Part shown: one piece after another, positions 56,617 to 64,000 of the stretch
Position numbering within the stretch: position 1 is the first letter of the stretch
Layout: every line of letters begins with the position of its first letter
From: Bifidobacterium choloepi
Lineage (GTDB): Bacteria > Actinomycetota > Actinomycetes > Actinomycetales > Bifidobacteriaceae
Assembly (NCBI RefSeq): GCF_010667615.1
Contig: NZ_VYSG01000001.1
Coordinates: forward strand, 248,001-312,000
Length of the DNA stretch: 64,000 bases
Reading direction: 5' to 3'
Notes under the pieces: generated by a model
What the model was told of the DNA's origin: nothing
Database searches by the model: none
The model's input: only the letters and a program-made list of their open reading frames with translations
Program-made: the position numbers and the translations under genes

Positions 56617-57174
56617 GTATACTCCTGTACTCCTTGCACTTCGCTTGGGAAGTGCAATATGTGTGTTTACCAGTCGGTTGCTTTGCCGTGGCCCGTTCTG
56701 TGCAAAAGCCGTCGGCTCGCTCCCAATCGGTGTTTATAGTACGGGACGACGATGACTTTTGGGACCTTTTTGAAACCGTATGTGCAGAAATGTTAGTTTT
56801 TTTACCGTTTCTGTCGCTTTCGTCTAGGGATTTGTGAAAAAGGAAATTCGTTGAACTTATTCGGGAATCGTTGGAAATTCAAGCTTCTGAACGATTTCTC
56901 CAAAATCGAAATGTTGGTTTTGGTAGATTCTGTTGCGGCGTGTTGAACCTTTCGGAAGAATCGTTCAGCCTACGGAAACAAGCTGCCCCAACCAACCAAA
57001 CAGAACCAAACATCCTCCGTTCGACCGCACAATGTCGTCTTGGCCCGACACAATGGAGCCATTCATCGACACCGCCGACGGGTGCCGCTCGCGGTCCCGG
57101 CGCGGCTGTCAGTCACGTCCGCGGGACTTCCCCGCGAACCGAATGCCGCTTCCAAGTCCAAAGGGGTTATACAT
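56617..57174. other. Divergent xfp/guaA regulatory region
   Basis: These 558 bp contain no gene. The xfp-side half (about 56750-56960) is AT-rich with A and T tracts, a contrast to the GC-rich genome, and could act as an UP element or curved DNA for the strong xfp promoter. A minus-strand TACTAT (complement of 56736-56741) may be its -10. AATCGTT and its complement AACGATT form a 7-bp inverted repeat near 56867-56899. No purine riboswitch was recognised before guaA. Confidence 0.5.
56621..56657 (-). promoter_or_regulatory. xfp: xfp ribosome-binding region with tandem SD and hairpin
   Basis: On the minus strand, two AGGAG motifs (complements of 56622-56626 and 56630-56634) lie 5 and 13 nt before the ATG. 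Directly upstream, TTGCACTT pairs perfectly with AAGTGCAA (56634-56641 with 56650-56657, 8-nt loop). The arrangement may hold a ribosome at a standby site or protect the mRNA 5' part. It decides the start codon. Confidence 0.6.
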
Positions 57175-58737
57175 ATGGCTACAGGGCCAGTGCTCGTCGT
57201 TGACTTCGGCGCCCAGTACGCGCAGCTCATCGCCCGCCGCGTGCGCGAGGCCAACGTCTATTCCGAACTCGTCCCCCACTCCATGCCGGTCGCCGACATG
57301 CTCGCGAAGGATCCGGCCGCCATCATCCTGTCCGGCGGCCCGGCGTCCGTCTACGAGGAAGGCGCGCCGACGATCGACGCGGCGATCTTCGACGCCGGCG
57401 TCCCGGTGCTCGGCATCTGCTACGGCTTCCAGGTCATGGCCCACGTCCTCGGCGGCGACGTCGACAAGGCCGCGCTCGGCGAATACGGCAAGACGCTGGC
57501 CGTCATCGACGCCCCGGAGGGCATGCTCGAGGATTCCCCGCGCGAGCAGGACGTCTGGATGAGCCACGGCGTCGCCGTCAAGCAGGCGCCGGCGGGCTTC
57601 GAGGTTCTCGCGCACACCGAGGGCGCGCCGGTCGCCGCGATGGCCGACCCGTCCCGCCGTCTCTACGGCGTGCAGTGGCATCCGGAAGTGAAGCACACGC
57701 CGCTCGGCCAGGACCTCATCTCCCGCTTCCTGCACGAATGCGCCGGCATCGGCGACAACTGGGACTCGACGTCCATCATCGAGGACCAGGTCAGGGCCAT
57801 CCGCGAGAAGGTCGGTGACGCCCAGGTCATCTGCGGCCTGTCCGGCGGCGTCGACTCGGCCGTCGCGGCCGCCCTCGTCCACAAGGCGATCGGCGAGCAG
57901 CTCACCTGCGTGTTCGTCGACCACGGCCTGCTGCGCAAGGGCGAGGTCGAGCAGGTGAAGCACGACTTCGTCGAGGCGACCGGCATCAAGCTGATCGCGG
58001 TCGACGCGGCCGACGACTTCCTCGACGCCCTGTCCGGCGTCTCCGATCCGGAGACGAAGCGCAAGATCATCGGCGAGAAGTTCATCCGTACGTTCGAGAA
58101 GGCCCAGCGCCAGGTCATCGAGATGGCCGGCGCCGAGGGCAAGGAAGTCAAGTTCCTCGTGCAGGGCACGCTCTACCCCGACGTCGTCGAGTCCGGCGGC
58201 GGCGACGGCGCCTCGAACATCAAGTCGCACCACAACGTCGGCGGCCTGCCCGACGACCTCGACTTCGAGCTCATCGAGCCGCTCAGGACGCTGTTCAAGG
58301 ACGAGGTCCGCGCGATCGGCACCGAGCTCGGCCTGCCGGAGGAGATTGTCTGGCGCCAGCCGTTCCCGGGTCCGGGCCTGGGCATCCGCATTGTCGGCGA
58401 GATCACGCGCGAACGCCTCGACGTGCTGCGCGAGGCCGACGCGATCGTCCGCGAGGAGCTGACGAAGGCCGGCCTCGACCGCGACATCTGGCAGTGCCCG
58501 GTCGTGCTGCTTGCCGACGTCCACTCGGTCGGCGTCCAGGGCGACGAGCGCACGTACGGCTCGCCGATCGTGCTGCGCCCGGTGTCCTCCGAGGACGCGA
58601 TGACGGCCGACTGGAGCCGCCTGCCGTACGACGTCCTCGCGACGATCTCGACGCGCATCACGAACGAATGCCGCCAGATCAACCGCGTTGTCCTCGACTG
58701 CACGAGCAAGCCGCCGGCCACGATCGAGTGGGAGTGA
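57175..58737 (+). CDS. guaA: GMP synthase (glutamine-hydrolysing)
   Basis: Converts XMP to GMP with glutamine and ATP; 520 residues, the usual length. The class I glutaminase domain has [15 protein letters not shown], the nucleophile Cys in [17 protein letters not shown] near 83, and His-Glu in [15 protein letters not shown] near 170. The ATP pyrophosphatase P-loop is [18 protein letters not shown] near 227. The C-terminal dimerisation domain ends with [19 protein letters not shown]. The ATG follows AAAGGGG with 8-nt spacing. It is divergent from xfp and ends at a perfect 44-bp palindromic hairpin. Confidence 0.97.
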   Translation: MATGPVLVVDFGAQYAQLIARRVREANVYSELVPHSMPVADMLAKDPAAIILSGGPASVYEEGAPTIDAAIFDAGVPVLGICYGFQVMAHVLGGDVDKAALGEYGKTLAVIDAPEGMLEDSPREQDVWMSHGVAVKQAPAGFEVLAHTEGAPVAAMADPSRRLYGVQWHPEVKHTPLGQDLISRFLHECAGIGDNWDSTSIIEDQVRAIREKVGDAQVICGLSGGVDSAVAAALVHKAIGEQLTCVFVDHGLLRKGEVEQVKHDFVEATGIKLIAVDAADDFLDALSGVSDPETKRKIIGEKFIRTFEKAQRQVIEMAGAEGKEVKFLVQGTLYPDVVESGGGDGASNIKSHHNVGGLPDDLDFELIEPLRTLFKDEVRAIGTELGLPEEIVWRQPFPGPGLGIRIVGEITRERLDVLREADAIVREELTKAGLDRDIWQCPVVLLADVHSVGVQGDERTYGSPIVLRPVSSEDAMTADWSRLPYDVLATISTRITNECRQINRVVLDCTSKPPATIEWE

Positions 58738-58768
58738 CCCACTCCCCCGGCGTCCGACGGACGCCATG

Positions 58769-58814
58769 TGGCAAAAGGCCACCGCCCCGGATCCGGGGCG
58801 GTGGCCTTTTGCCA
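58769..58814. terminator. Bidirectional terminator after guaA
   Basis: A perfect 44-bp palindrome (58770-58813), extended by one T-A pair, lies between the converging guaA stop and the next gene's stop at 58828. The stem ends in GGCCTTTTGCC. A shorter hairpin GGCGTCC/GGACGCC precedes it at about 58750-58765. Confidence 0.85.
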
Positions 58815-58827
58815 TCCGGAGGAAGGC

Positions 58828-59769
58828 CTACAGCAGCCTGCGCCCGAGCAGGCGGTAGGGAGCGAACAATGTCTGGAAGATGCGGTGCTTGGCCGCGTCG
58901 TCGGTGATGTCAATGAGCAGGTTGAGCAGGCCGCTGGTCATGCGGCCGACCATCGTCTGGTGCGCGCGGATCAGGTGCGTGCCCCTCGTCTTCCAGTTGT
59001 AGACGTAGTGCTGCATGACGAACGGCTTGGCGCTGTCGACGTAGGCGAGGCCGGCGCGCGGGTGTTCGTGAATGTTGCCGACGATCGACGATTTCGGGAT
59101 GAACGTGTGGATCTTCGGCGCGATGAGCCGGTAGGCGTCGGTGTCCCGGTAGTGCGGCGCCAGGCCGGGCCCGTCGAAACTGCAGATGTCGACGATGTCG
59201 CCGGCGGCGTCCGGGTAGCGGTCGACGAGCTCGCGGCAGGCGAACTCGGCGAGGTTGCCGCCCTTCGAGTGGCCGCAGACGAGCACCGGGCCGTTCCAGT
59301 CGGCGTAGTTGCGCTCGAGGAACGCGGCGGCGTCGAGCTGCGAGCCGGTCGGCTGGTTCTCGGACAGCTTGAGCGATTCGTGCCATCCGGTCACCGTCAG
59401 GTCGGTGGCGCGGAACGCGACGCACAGCATGCCGCCCTGCTCGACGGCGAGCGCGCCGAATTGCTGCGAGCCCTCGACGTAGCGGGCCTCGAAGTCGCGC
59501 AGGACGGCGTCGCGGTAGCGGTCGGCCCGCTTGACGAGCTGGGCTAGCTCGAGGTCTTCCTTGTTCTCGAGCGAGACGACCGGTTCGCCGTGCCGGTTCT
59601 CGATCGTCGGCAGGACGGCCTCGTCGATCGCGTCGGCCATCGGCTTGCCGATCGAGTCGTCGTCGTATTCGAAGTTCGTCATTTCGGAAAGCACGAGCAG
59701 GTCGAGCGCGTTGGCGCCGACCTGCGAGAACGGCGTGCCGAAATAGTCGCGTGCGTAATCCATCAGCAT
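58828..59769 (-). CDS. DUF2974 (Mbeg1-like) alpha/beta hydrolase
   Basis: Cytoplasmic hydrolase-like protein of 313 residues. The nucleophile elbow is VLVCGHSKGGNLAEFACREL near residue 170, with Ser in GHSKGG. The N-terminal part LLVLSEMTNFEYDDDSIG resembles the DUF2974/Mbeg1 group. A catalytic Asp near SFDGPGLAPHYRDT and a His in the C-terminal third are plausible. There is no signal peptide; substrate unknown. The ATG follows AGAGGTG. It sits 57 bp downstream of a second alpha/beta hydrolase. Confidence 0.82.
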   Translation of the reverse strand: MLMDYARDYFGTPFSQVGANALDLLVLSEMTNFEYDDDSIGKPMADAIDEAVLPTIENRHGEPVVSLENKEDLELAQLVKRADRYRDAVLRDFEARYVEGSQQFGALAVEQGGMLCVAFRATDLTVTGWHESLKLSENQPTGSQLDAAAFLERNYADWNGPVLVCGHSKGGNLAEFACRELVDRYPDAAGDIVDICSFDGPGLAPHYRDTDAYRLIAPKIHTFIPKSSIVGNIHEHPRAGLAYVDSAKPFVMQHYVYNWKTRGTHLIRAHQTMVGRMTSGLLNLLIDITDDAAKHRIFQTLFAPYRLLGRRLL

Positions 59770-59826
59770 CGAAAAGTCACCTCTGTCTTGTCTGTCTGCT
59801 CCGTCTGCGTCGATGTCCGGTCGTCG

Positions 59827-61839
59827 TCAGCGCTTTTCGAACCAGGCGACGAGGTCCTGGCTTTCGGTCGGCGCGAAGACGAACGATTCGTCCGTCGACA
59901 GCGGTGCCGCGTCCTTCGGGTTGTCGCCGGCGCGGTACCATCCGAGGAATTTCACGTCGGCGCCGTGGTGGGCGCGCACGGCGACGGTGTCGCCGAACGA
60001 CAGCTGGCGCACGCCGCGGGCGTCGCAGACGACTTCGGGCCCGGGAATCGGAATCGTGTGGGCGCCGGGGCCGTAGGTCGAGGCGAACGCCTTGCCGTCG
60101 GACAGCTCGCCGATGCCGCGCACCGAGCAGCGCACGTCGAGCGTGCCGAGCCGGTCGGTCGGCTTGCCGCGGGATTCGCCGCGCAGGCTTCCCCACTCGA
60201 CGACGGCGTTCTTCTTCAGCGGCACGTCGGCGTAGACGGTACGTGCCGTCATCCTGCCCGACGGGGCGATGCGGCTTTCGAGCAGTTCGTAGTGGCCGTC
60301 TGCGCGCGCCTTGAGGCGCACGTCGTAGTGGCCGCCGTCGGGGATCCAGACGCTGCGTTCCCGCGTCGTCTTGTCGACGTACATGGCGATGAAACCGGAC
60401 GAATCGTACAGTTTCTCGTCGATCTTGCCGTTCTCGATGACGGCGACGGGCTTGCCGGCGGCGTCGAGGACGTGGATGTCGACGGGACCGTAGACGGTCA
60501 GGCAGGTCGTGTCCACCCGCTCGCCCTGCTCGATGTCGATGTCGTCCTTGCAGCACAGCGCGAGCTTGATCAGGTAGCCTTCCTCCTGGTGGGCGCCGGA
60601 GGCATTGTGGCCGAGGATCTCGTTGTGGATGAAGTAGGCCAGGAAGTCGGAGAACGTGCCGGATCCGTATTTCGTGAACTCGGCCGCCTCGAGGTCCTGC
60701 GTGTGGCCCTGAACGGCCGGCAGGTCGGTGAACAGCGTGAAGTACTGCGAGAACGTGACAGTGCCGCCGTGCGAGAAGCGCTTGTGCTGGTACATGTCGG
60801 CGACGGTCGGGCACAGGTCGACCAGGCCGCGCTCGAGCGCGTTGGTCTCGGCGAAGCCGTGGAAGGCCGGGAAGTCCATGCGCGTCCACTTGCGGAACGT
60901 CGCCAGGAATTCGTCGCGGTACAGGCGATAGTCGGCGTAGCGGGTGGCGATGCTCGGCAGGAACAGGTCGCGGCCGAAGCGGCGGATGCCCCAGCCGGAC
61001 GGTGGCAGGCGCGGGATGTAGTCTTCCGGGTTGACGACGTTGAAGATGTTGGCGAACAGCGGCTTGCCGGCGTCGTCGCGCACGGTGCCGCGGCTGGCCG
61101 AGTAGGTGTAGGCGTAGAAGTCGTCGCGGTCGACGCCGATCACGCGGCTGTCGGCCGGTCGCTGCGTGTCCTCGTCGATCAGCGCGGCGAGGACGTTGGC
61201 GATCGCGGCGCCGCGGCTGTGGCCGATGACCCAGAGCTTGGCGCCACGCATGTCGATGCGGTGGCGCCCGATGTAGGTCTTCAGGTCGGCGAGCGACTTG
61301 CGGGCCGTCAGCATGAAGCCCTCGTGGTACGTGAACCGCGAGAAGTCGCCGTCGGCGACCGAGTCGGCGACTTCCGAGTTCGACAGCCATTCGGCCGAGT
61401 CGGACGTGCCGCGCAGCATCATGACGACGAGCTCGCGTTCCTCGCCGGTGGCGGCGTCCTTGACGGTGCGGTGGCCGAACGCGTAGGCGAGCTGGTCGAC
61501 GTTGTGCATGACGGCGACCTGGTTCTCGTCGTTCAGGTGGTAGTAGCTCGTGATGTCGATATCCCGGCAGCCGAGGTTCGCGAACGACTTCGCGATGTAG
61601 CGGTAGCCGTTCGACGGCAGGTTCTTGTAGCCGCTCAGGCAGATCGCCATGCCGGCCCACGACATGTACGGGTTGTAGTCGTCGACGTCGTGGAAGAACC
61701 ACGATCCGTCGAACGGGAACTCGATGTCGTTCTCGAAGCGTTCCTTCGCCTTGCCGCACATCTGCGCGAAATGCGAGAGGAACGTCGTGGACACCGTCGT
61801 CGTGTCCCCGAATGCCTGTCTTGCCTGCTGCGGTGTCAT
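59827..61839 (-). CDS. Lipase class 3-like alpha/beta hydrolase
   Basis: A 670-residue protein. The lipase class 3 elbow LWVIGHSRGAAIANVLAALI is near residue 210 (Ser in GHSRG). The preceding REL-VVMMLRGTSDSAEWLSN segment and the following FNVVNPEDYIPRLPPSGWG carry the conserved Asp-containing region. The second half (about 450-670) consists of beta-rich segments with Asp/Gly turns, perhaps an accessory domain. There is no signal peptide, so it appears intracellular, which is unusual for a lipase. The ATG follows GGGA with about 9-nt spacing. Substrate unknown. Confidence 0.78.
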   Translation of the reverse strand: MTPQQARQAFGDTTTVSTTFLSHFAQMCGKAKERFENDIEFPFDGSWFFHDVDDYNPYMSWAGMAICLSGYKNLPSNGYRYIAKSFANLGCRDIDITSYYHLNDENQVAVMHNVDQLAYAFGHRTVKDAATGEERELVVMMLRGTSDSAEWLSNSEVADSVADGDFSRFTYHEGFMLTARKSLADLKTYIGRHRIDMRGAKLWVIGHSRGAAIANVLAALIDEDTQRPADSRVIGVDRDDFYAYTYSASRGTVRDDAGKPLFANIFNVVNPEDYIPRLPPSGWGIRRFGRDLFLPSIATRYADYRLYRDEFLATFRKWTRMDFPAFHGFAETNALERGLVDLCPTVADMYQHKRFSHGGTVTFSQYFTLFTDLPAVQGHTQDLEAAEFTKYGSGTFSDFLAYFIHNEILGHNASGAHQEEGYLIKLALCCKDDIDIEQGERVDTTCLTVYGPVDIHVLDAAGKPVAVIENGKIDEKLYDSSGFIAMYVDKTTRERSVWIPDGGHYDVRLKARADGHYELLESRIAPSGRMTARTVYADVPLKKNAVVEWGSLRGESRGKPTDRLGTLDVRCSVRGIGELSDGKAFASTYGPGAHTIPIPGPEVVCDARGVRQLSFGDTVAVRAHHGADVKFLGWYRAGDNPKDAAPLSTDESFVFAPTESQDLVAWFEKR

Positions 61840-61916
61840 CGCCGTGCTTCCCTTTCTCGTGTTCGCCGGGAGAGCTTCGTCGTTCCCCGGGTATCCCGGC
61901 TTCCCCGTCAATGACG

Positions 61917-61989
61917 GGAGCGGATGGCCGCCGTGGCGGCCATCCGCTCCTCTCCAGTCATGCCGTCCGGACCCGTGCGTCCGGACGGC
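61917..61989 (-). terminator. Two tandem hairpins after frc
   Basis: GGAGCGGATGGCCGCC (61917-61932) pairs with 61935-61950, and GCCGTCCGGAC (61962-61972) pairs with 61979-61989. Both are perfect, and both lie beyond the frc stop at 62005 and ahead of the lipase gene. Confidence 0.8.
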
Positions 61990-62004
61990 ACCGTCGACCG
62001 GCGA

Positions 62005-63324
62005 TCAGTGCCTGACCAGGTCGGCCTTGACGCCGTCGTTGCCGCCGATGACGCCCTTGGTCTTGAGGTCGGCGATCTGGTCGGCCGTGTAGCCGAGCGC
62101 GGACAGGATCTCCTCGTTGTTCTCGCCGAGCTTCGGGGCGCGCTTGTACGTCGGGGTGAAGTCGGACATCGTGAACGGAACGCCGATCGTCTTGAACTTG
62201 CCGCGGGAATCTTCCTGGTCGATCGTGACGATCGTGCCGTCGGAGTTGAGCTCCGGATCGTTCTCGAGCTCGTACCAGTCGAGCACCGGGCCGACCGGGA
62301 CGCCCTTGGCGCCGAGTTCCTTCGTCAGCGTGTACTTGTCGTACTGCATCGTGTACGCCTCGACGCGCTTGTAGACTTCCTGCTTGTTCTCGTCGCGGGC
62401 GTTGGCGGTGGCGAACTTCGGATCGGTCAGCCAGTCCTCGAAGCCCATGGCCTTGCAGAAGTTCTCGAAGCCCTTCTGGGACTGCTGGATGACGATGTAG
62501 ACGTAGGCGTTCGGATCGGTTTCCCAGCCCTTGGCGCGGTAGCACCAGCCGAGCACCAGGCCGCCCTCGGCGTTGGCGGCGCGCGGGATGGCCTTGCCGA
62601 ACTTGTAGCCCGGGTAGCAGTCGTAGTAGGACAGCTCGTGCAGGTTGTCGAGGATGAGCTGGTCGCGCAGCTTGATGCGGCACAGGTTGAGGACGGCGTT
62701 CTGCATGGACTGGTAGACGTAGGAGCCCTCGCCGGTCTTCTCGCGCTGCAGCAGCGCGGCGAGGATGCCGATCGTCAGGTGCATGCCGGAGTTGGAGTCG
62801 CCCAGCGCGGCGGCAGACTGCGTCGGGACGTTGTTCTCGCCTTCGTACCAGCCGGTGGCGGTGGCGGAGCCGCCGGCGCACTGCGCGACCGGCTCGAACG
62901 CCTTGACGTGCTCGAAGCGGGAGCCCTGGTTGAAGCCCTTCAGGGAGGCCATGATCAGCTTCGGGTTGAGCGCGTGGACCTTGTCCCAGCCGAAGCCGAG
63001 CTTCTCGACGTCGCCCGGGCCGATGTTCTCGACGAACACGTCGGCGTCCTTGAGCAGGTCGGTCAGGATCTGCGCGCCTTCCGGAGACTTCATGTCGAGC
63101 GTGATCGACTTCTTGTTGGCGTTGAGCTGCAGGAAGTACAGCGAGTACGAACCGTCGACGTCGTTCATTTCGCTACGCGTCGGATCGCCGCCCTTGACCT
63201 TCTCGAGCTTGATGACCTCGGCGCCCAGCCAGGCCAGCATCTGCGTGCAGGACGGACCGGACTGGACCTGCGTCCAGTCGATCACCTTGATGCCTGCGAG
63301 CGGCGCGGTGTTGTTGTCAGTCAT
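62005..63324 (-). CDS. frc: Formyl-CoA:oxalate CoA-transferase-like protein
   Basis: Class III CoA-transferase, 439 residues. The N terminus VIDWTQVQSGPSCTQMLAWL and EVIKLEKVKGGDPTR are typical, and the catalytic Asp lies in SAAALGDSNSGMHLTIGILA near residue 178, matching the Frc active-site segment. The AEC permease upstream makes oxalate uptake and breakdown likely; formyl-CoA transferase with oxalyl-CoA decarboxylase is known in bifidobacteria. The decarboxylase gene is not in the window. The ATG has AAGGAGG with ideal spacing. A minus-strand TATATT box at 63389-63394 gives a leader of about 58 nt. Confidence 0.88.
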   Translation of the reverse strand: MTDNNTAPLAGIKVIDWTQVQSGPSCTQMLAWLGAEVIKLEKVKGGDPTRSEMNDVDGSYSLYFLQLNANKKSITLDMKSPEGAQILTDLLKDADVFVENIGPGDVEKLGFGWDKVHALNPKLIMASLKGFNQGSRFEHVKAFEPVAQCAGGSATATGWYEGENNVPTQSAAALGDSNSGMHLTIGILAALLQREKTGEGSYVYQSMQNAVLNLCRIKLRDQLILDNLHELSYYDCYPGYKFGKAIPRAANAEGGLVLGWCYRAKGWETDPNAYVYIVIQQSQKGFENFCKAMGFEDWLTDPKFATANARDENKQEVYKRVEAYTMQYDKYTLTKELGAKGVPVGPVLDWYELENDPELNSDGTIVTIDQEDSRGKFKTIGVPFTMSDFTPTYKRAPKLGENNEEILSALGYTADQIADLKTKGVIGGNDGVKADLVRH

Positions 63325-63388
63325 GAGACCTCCTTGAGAACCTCGTTTCGATACCCCTTCAAACCCTGTCGAACGGGTCGTTGCCTTC

Positions 63389-63394
63389 AATATA
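63389..63394 (-). promoter_or_regulatory. -10 element of frc (TATATT)
   Basis: Minus-strand TATATT lies 65 bp upstream of the frc start. No good -35 was seen at the expected spacing. The AEC terminator upstream supports a separate promoter here. Confidence 0.4.
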
Positions 63395-63540
63395 GGTGTC
63401 TTGTCGGGGGATTCGTCCGGTTTCCGCTCAGGGAGTCAAACACTGGGAATTTGCCGTGAATCGTCGCCGTCTTTGCTGTGAACGATCCGGCCGCCGGAAC
63501 TGTTTTCCCGATGCCGTCTGCGCCATCGCAAGGCAAGAAC

Positions 63541-63580
63541 GGCGAATGCCGCCGAACCGAAAGGTTCGGCGGCATTCGCC
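63541..63580 (-). terminator. Terminator after the AEC permease gene
   Basis: A perfect 18-bp stem (63541-63558 with 63563-63580) with a GAAA loop lies 27 bp after the permease stop. On the minus strand GTTCTTG follows. Confidence 0.8.
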
Positions 63581-63607
63581 GGTTGATATCCAGCTATCGG
63601 AGGGACG

Positions 63608-64000
63608 CTAGCACAGCGGGACCAGCCAGATCCACAGAATGCAGGTGGCGGCGAAGCAGACGGTCGCGACGGCCGTCGTCGACGCGCCTTCCTTCACGTA
63701 GATGTTGTAGCGGCTCGAGATGATGATGCCCGAGAAGGCCGGCGGCAGTGCGACGGACAGGACCAGCATGGACAGCTTGGTGATGTCGTGGCCCATGCCG
63801 CACAGCAGGCCGACGCCGAGGAAGGCGGCCGGCGTGATGAGCAGACGGTAGATCGTGTTCCAGATCGTCTCCCAGCCGAGCGAGAACTTGACGGTCGACA
63901 GCGCCAGGCCTGCGGCCAGGACGGCGACGCCGGAGTTCGCCTTCGCGATCAGGTCGAACGTCGGGGCGACCTGGTCCGGGATGCGGATGCCGATGAGCAC
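63608..64000 (-). CDS. AEC-family permease (C-terminal part, 5' end missing)
   Basis: The visible 130 residues are the C-terminal half of an auxin-efflux-carrier type transporter, with four to five hydrophobic helices: SGVAVLAAGLALSTVKFSL, LLITPAAFLGVGLLCGMG, LSVALPPAFSGIIISSRYN and ATVCFAATCILWIWLVPLC. The Pro-Pro-rich helix and final helix are family-typical. It lies upstream of frc on the same strand, so oxalate or formate transport is a reasonable inference. The frame is open to the window edge; the start is outside. Confidence 0.85.
   Translation of the reverse strand: MLIGIRIPDQVAPTFDLIAKANSGVAVLAAGLALSTVKFSLGWETIWNTIYRLLITPAAFLGVGLLCGMGHDITKLSMLVLSVALPPAFSGIIISSRYNIYVKEGASTTAVATVCFAATCILWIWLVPLC

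Noticed and set aside
56960-57174. Purine riboswitch in front of guaA or xpt
   Set aside because: The conserved loop and junction sequences of the guanine/xanthine aptamer are not visible in either leader.

Overview
The window reads as a GC-rich (about 65 percent) chromosomal segment from a member of the Bifidobacteriaceae, most probably a Bifidobacterium. This is inferred from gene content: a full-length xylulose-5-phosphate/fructose-6-phosphate phosphoketolase (the key enzyme of the bifid shunt), a giant extracellular amylopullulanase of the ApuB type, a fused shikimate kinase/3-dehydroquinate synthase, and a SufBDCSU-T iron-sulfur operon under a divergent XRE-type regulator. The species cannot be fixed from the sequence alone. 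Almost all of the DNA is ordinary core genome. There is no rRNA operon, insertion sequence, prophage or CRISPR array in the window; the only tRNA is tRNA-Leu(GAG).

Layout. 1-3000 (minus): RNA and ribosome maintenance genes ybeY (cut by the edge), phoH, a HIT protein and rsmE. 3040-4318 (plus): a promoter, tRNA-Leu and its terminator, then a SpoU/TrmH-family RNA methyltransferase. 4328-10390 (minus): the suf operon sufB-sufD-sufC-sufS-sufU-sufT, which builds Fe-S clusters; an XRE regulator (10604-11017) diverges from it, with a 14-bp palindrome between them. 11117-18172 (minus): an L,D-transpeptidase, a large Upf1-like superfamily 1 helicase with clearly lower GC than its surroundings, and pyrG. 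18427-23603 (plus): a MoxR ATPase translationally coupled to a fusion of a DUF58 protein with a transglutaminase. 23606-31379 (minus): a signal-less type I pullulanase and the cell-wall-anchored amylopullulanase apuB, followed by a 1.16-kb gene-free stretch with apuB control elements and a possible structured RNA.

32537-43121 (minus, except one gene): a chain of aroQ, aroKB, aroC, mltG, ruvX, alaS, two small membrane proteins and a histidine phosphatase, interrupted by a small plus-strand A24 prepilin-peptidase-like gene. 43314-46939 (minus): rpsD with a long leader, and pcrA carrying a striking Ser/Gly/Tyr-rich insert. 47098-53998: xpt, a set of membrane, SPFH, DJ-1/PfpI and holin-family proteins, and a 490-residue protein I cannot identify. 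54136-58737: xfp and guaA, which diverge around an AT-rich regulatory region. 58828-61839 (minus): two neighbouring alpha/beta hydrolases. 62005-64000 (minus): formyl-CoA transferase and an AEC-family permease, probably part of an oxalate-use module that continues beyond the right edge.

How the genes work together: ApuB degrades starch and glycogen outside the cell and the cytoplasmic pullulanase probably finishes branched maltodextrins; the sugars feed the phosphoketolase pathway. The aro genes supply chorismate, while mltG, the L,D-transpeptidase and apuB act at the cell wall. Most transcription units end in long, nearly perfect GC-rich hairpins, several shared between converging genes. The most interesting leads are the low-GC helicase, the DUF58-transglutaminase fusion, the FUS-like region of PcrA, the apuB control region, the unexplained structured stretch at 32056-32330 and the unidentified protein at 52526-53998.
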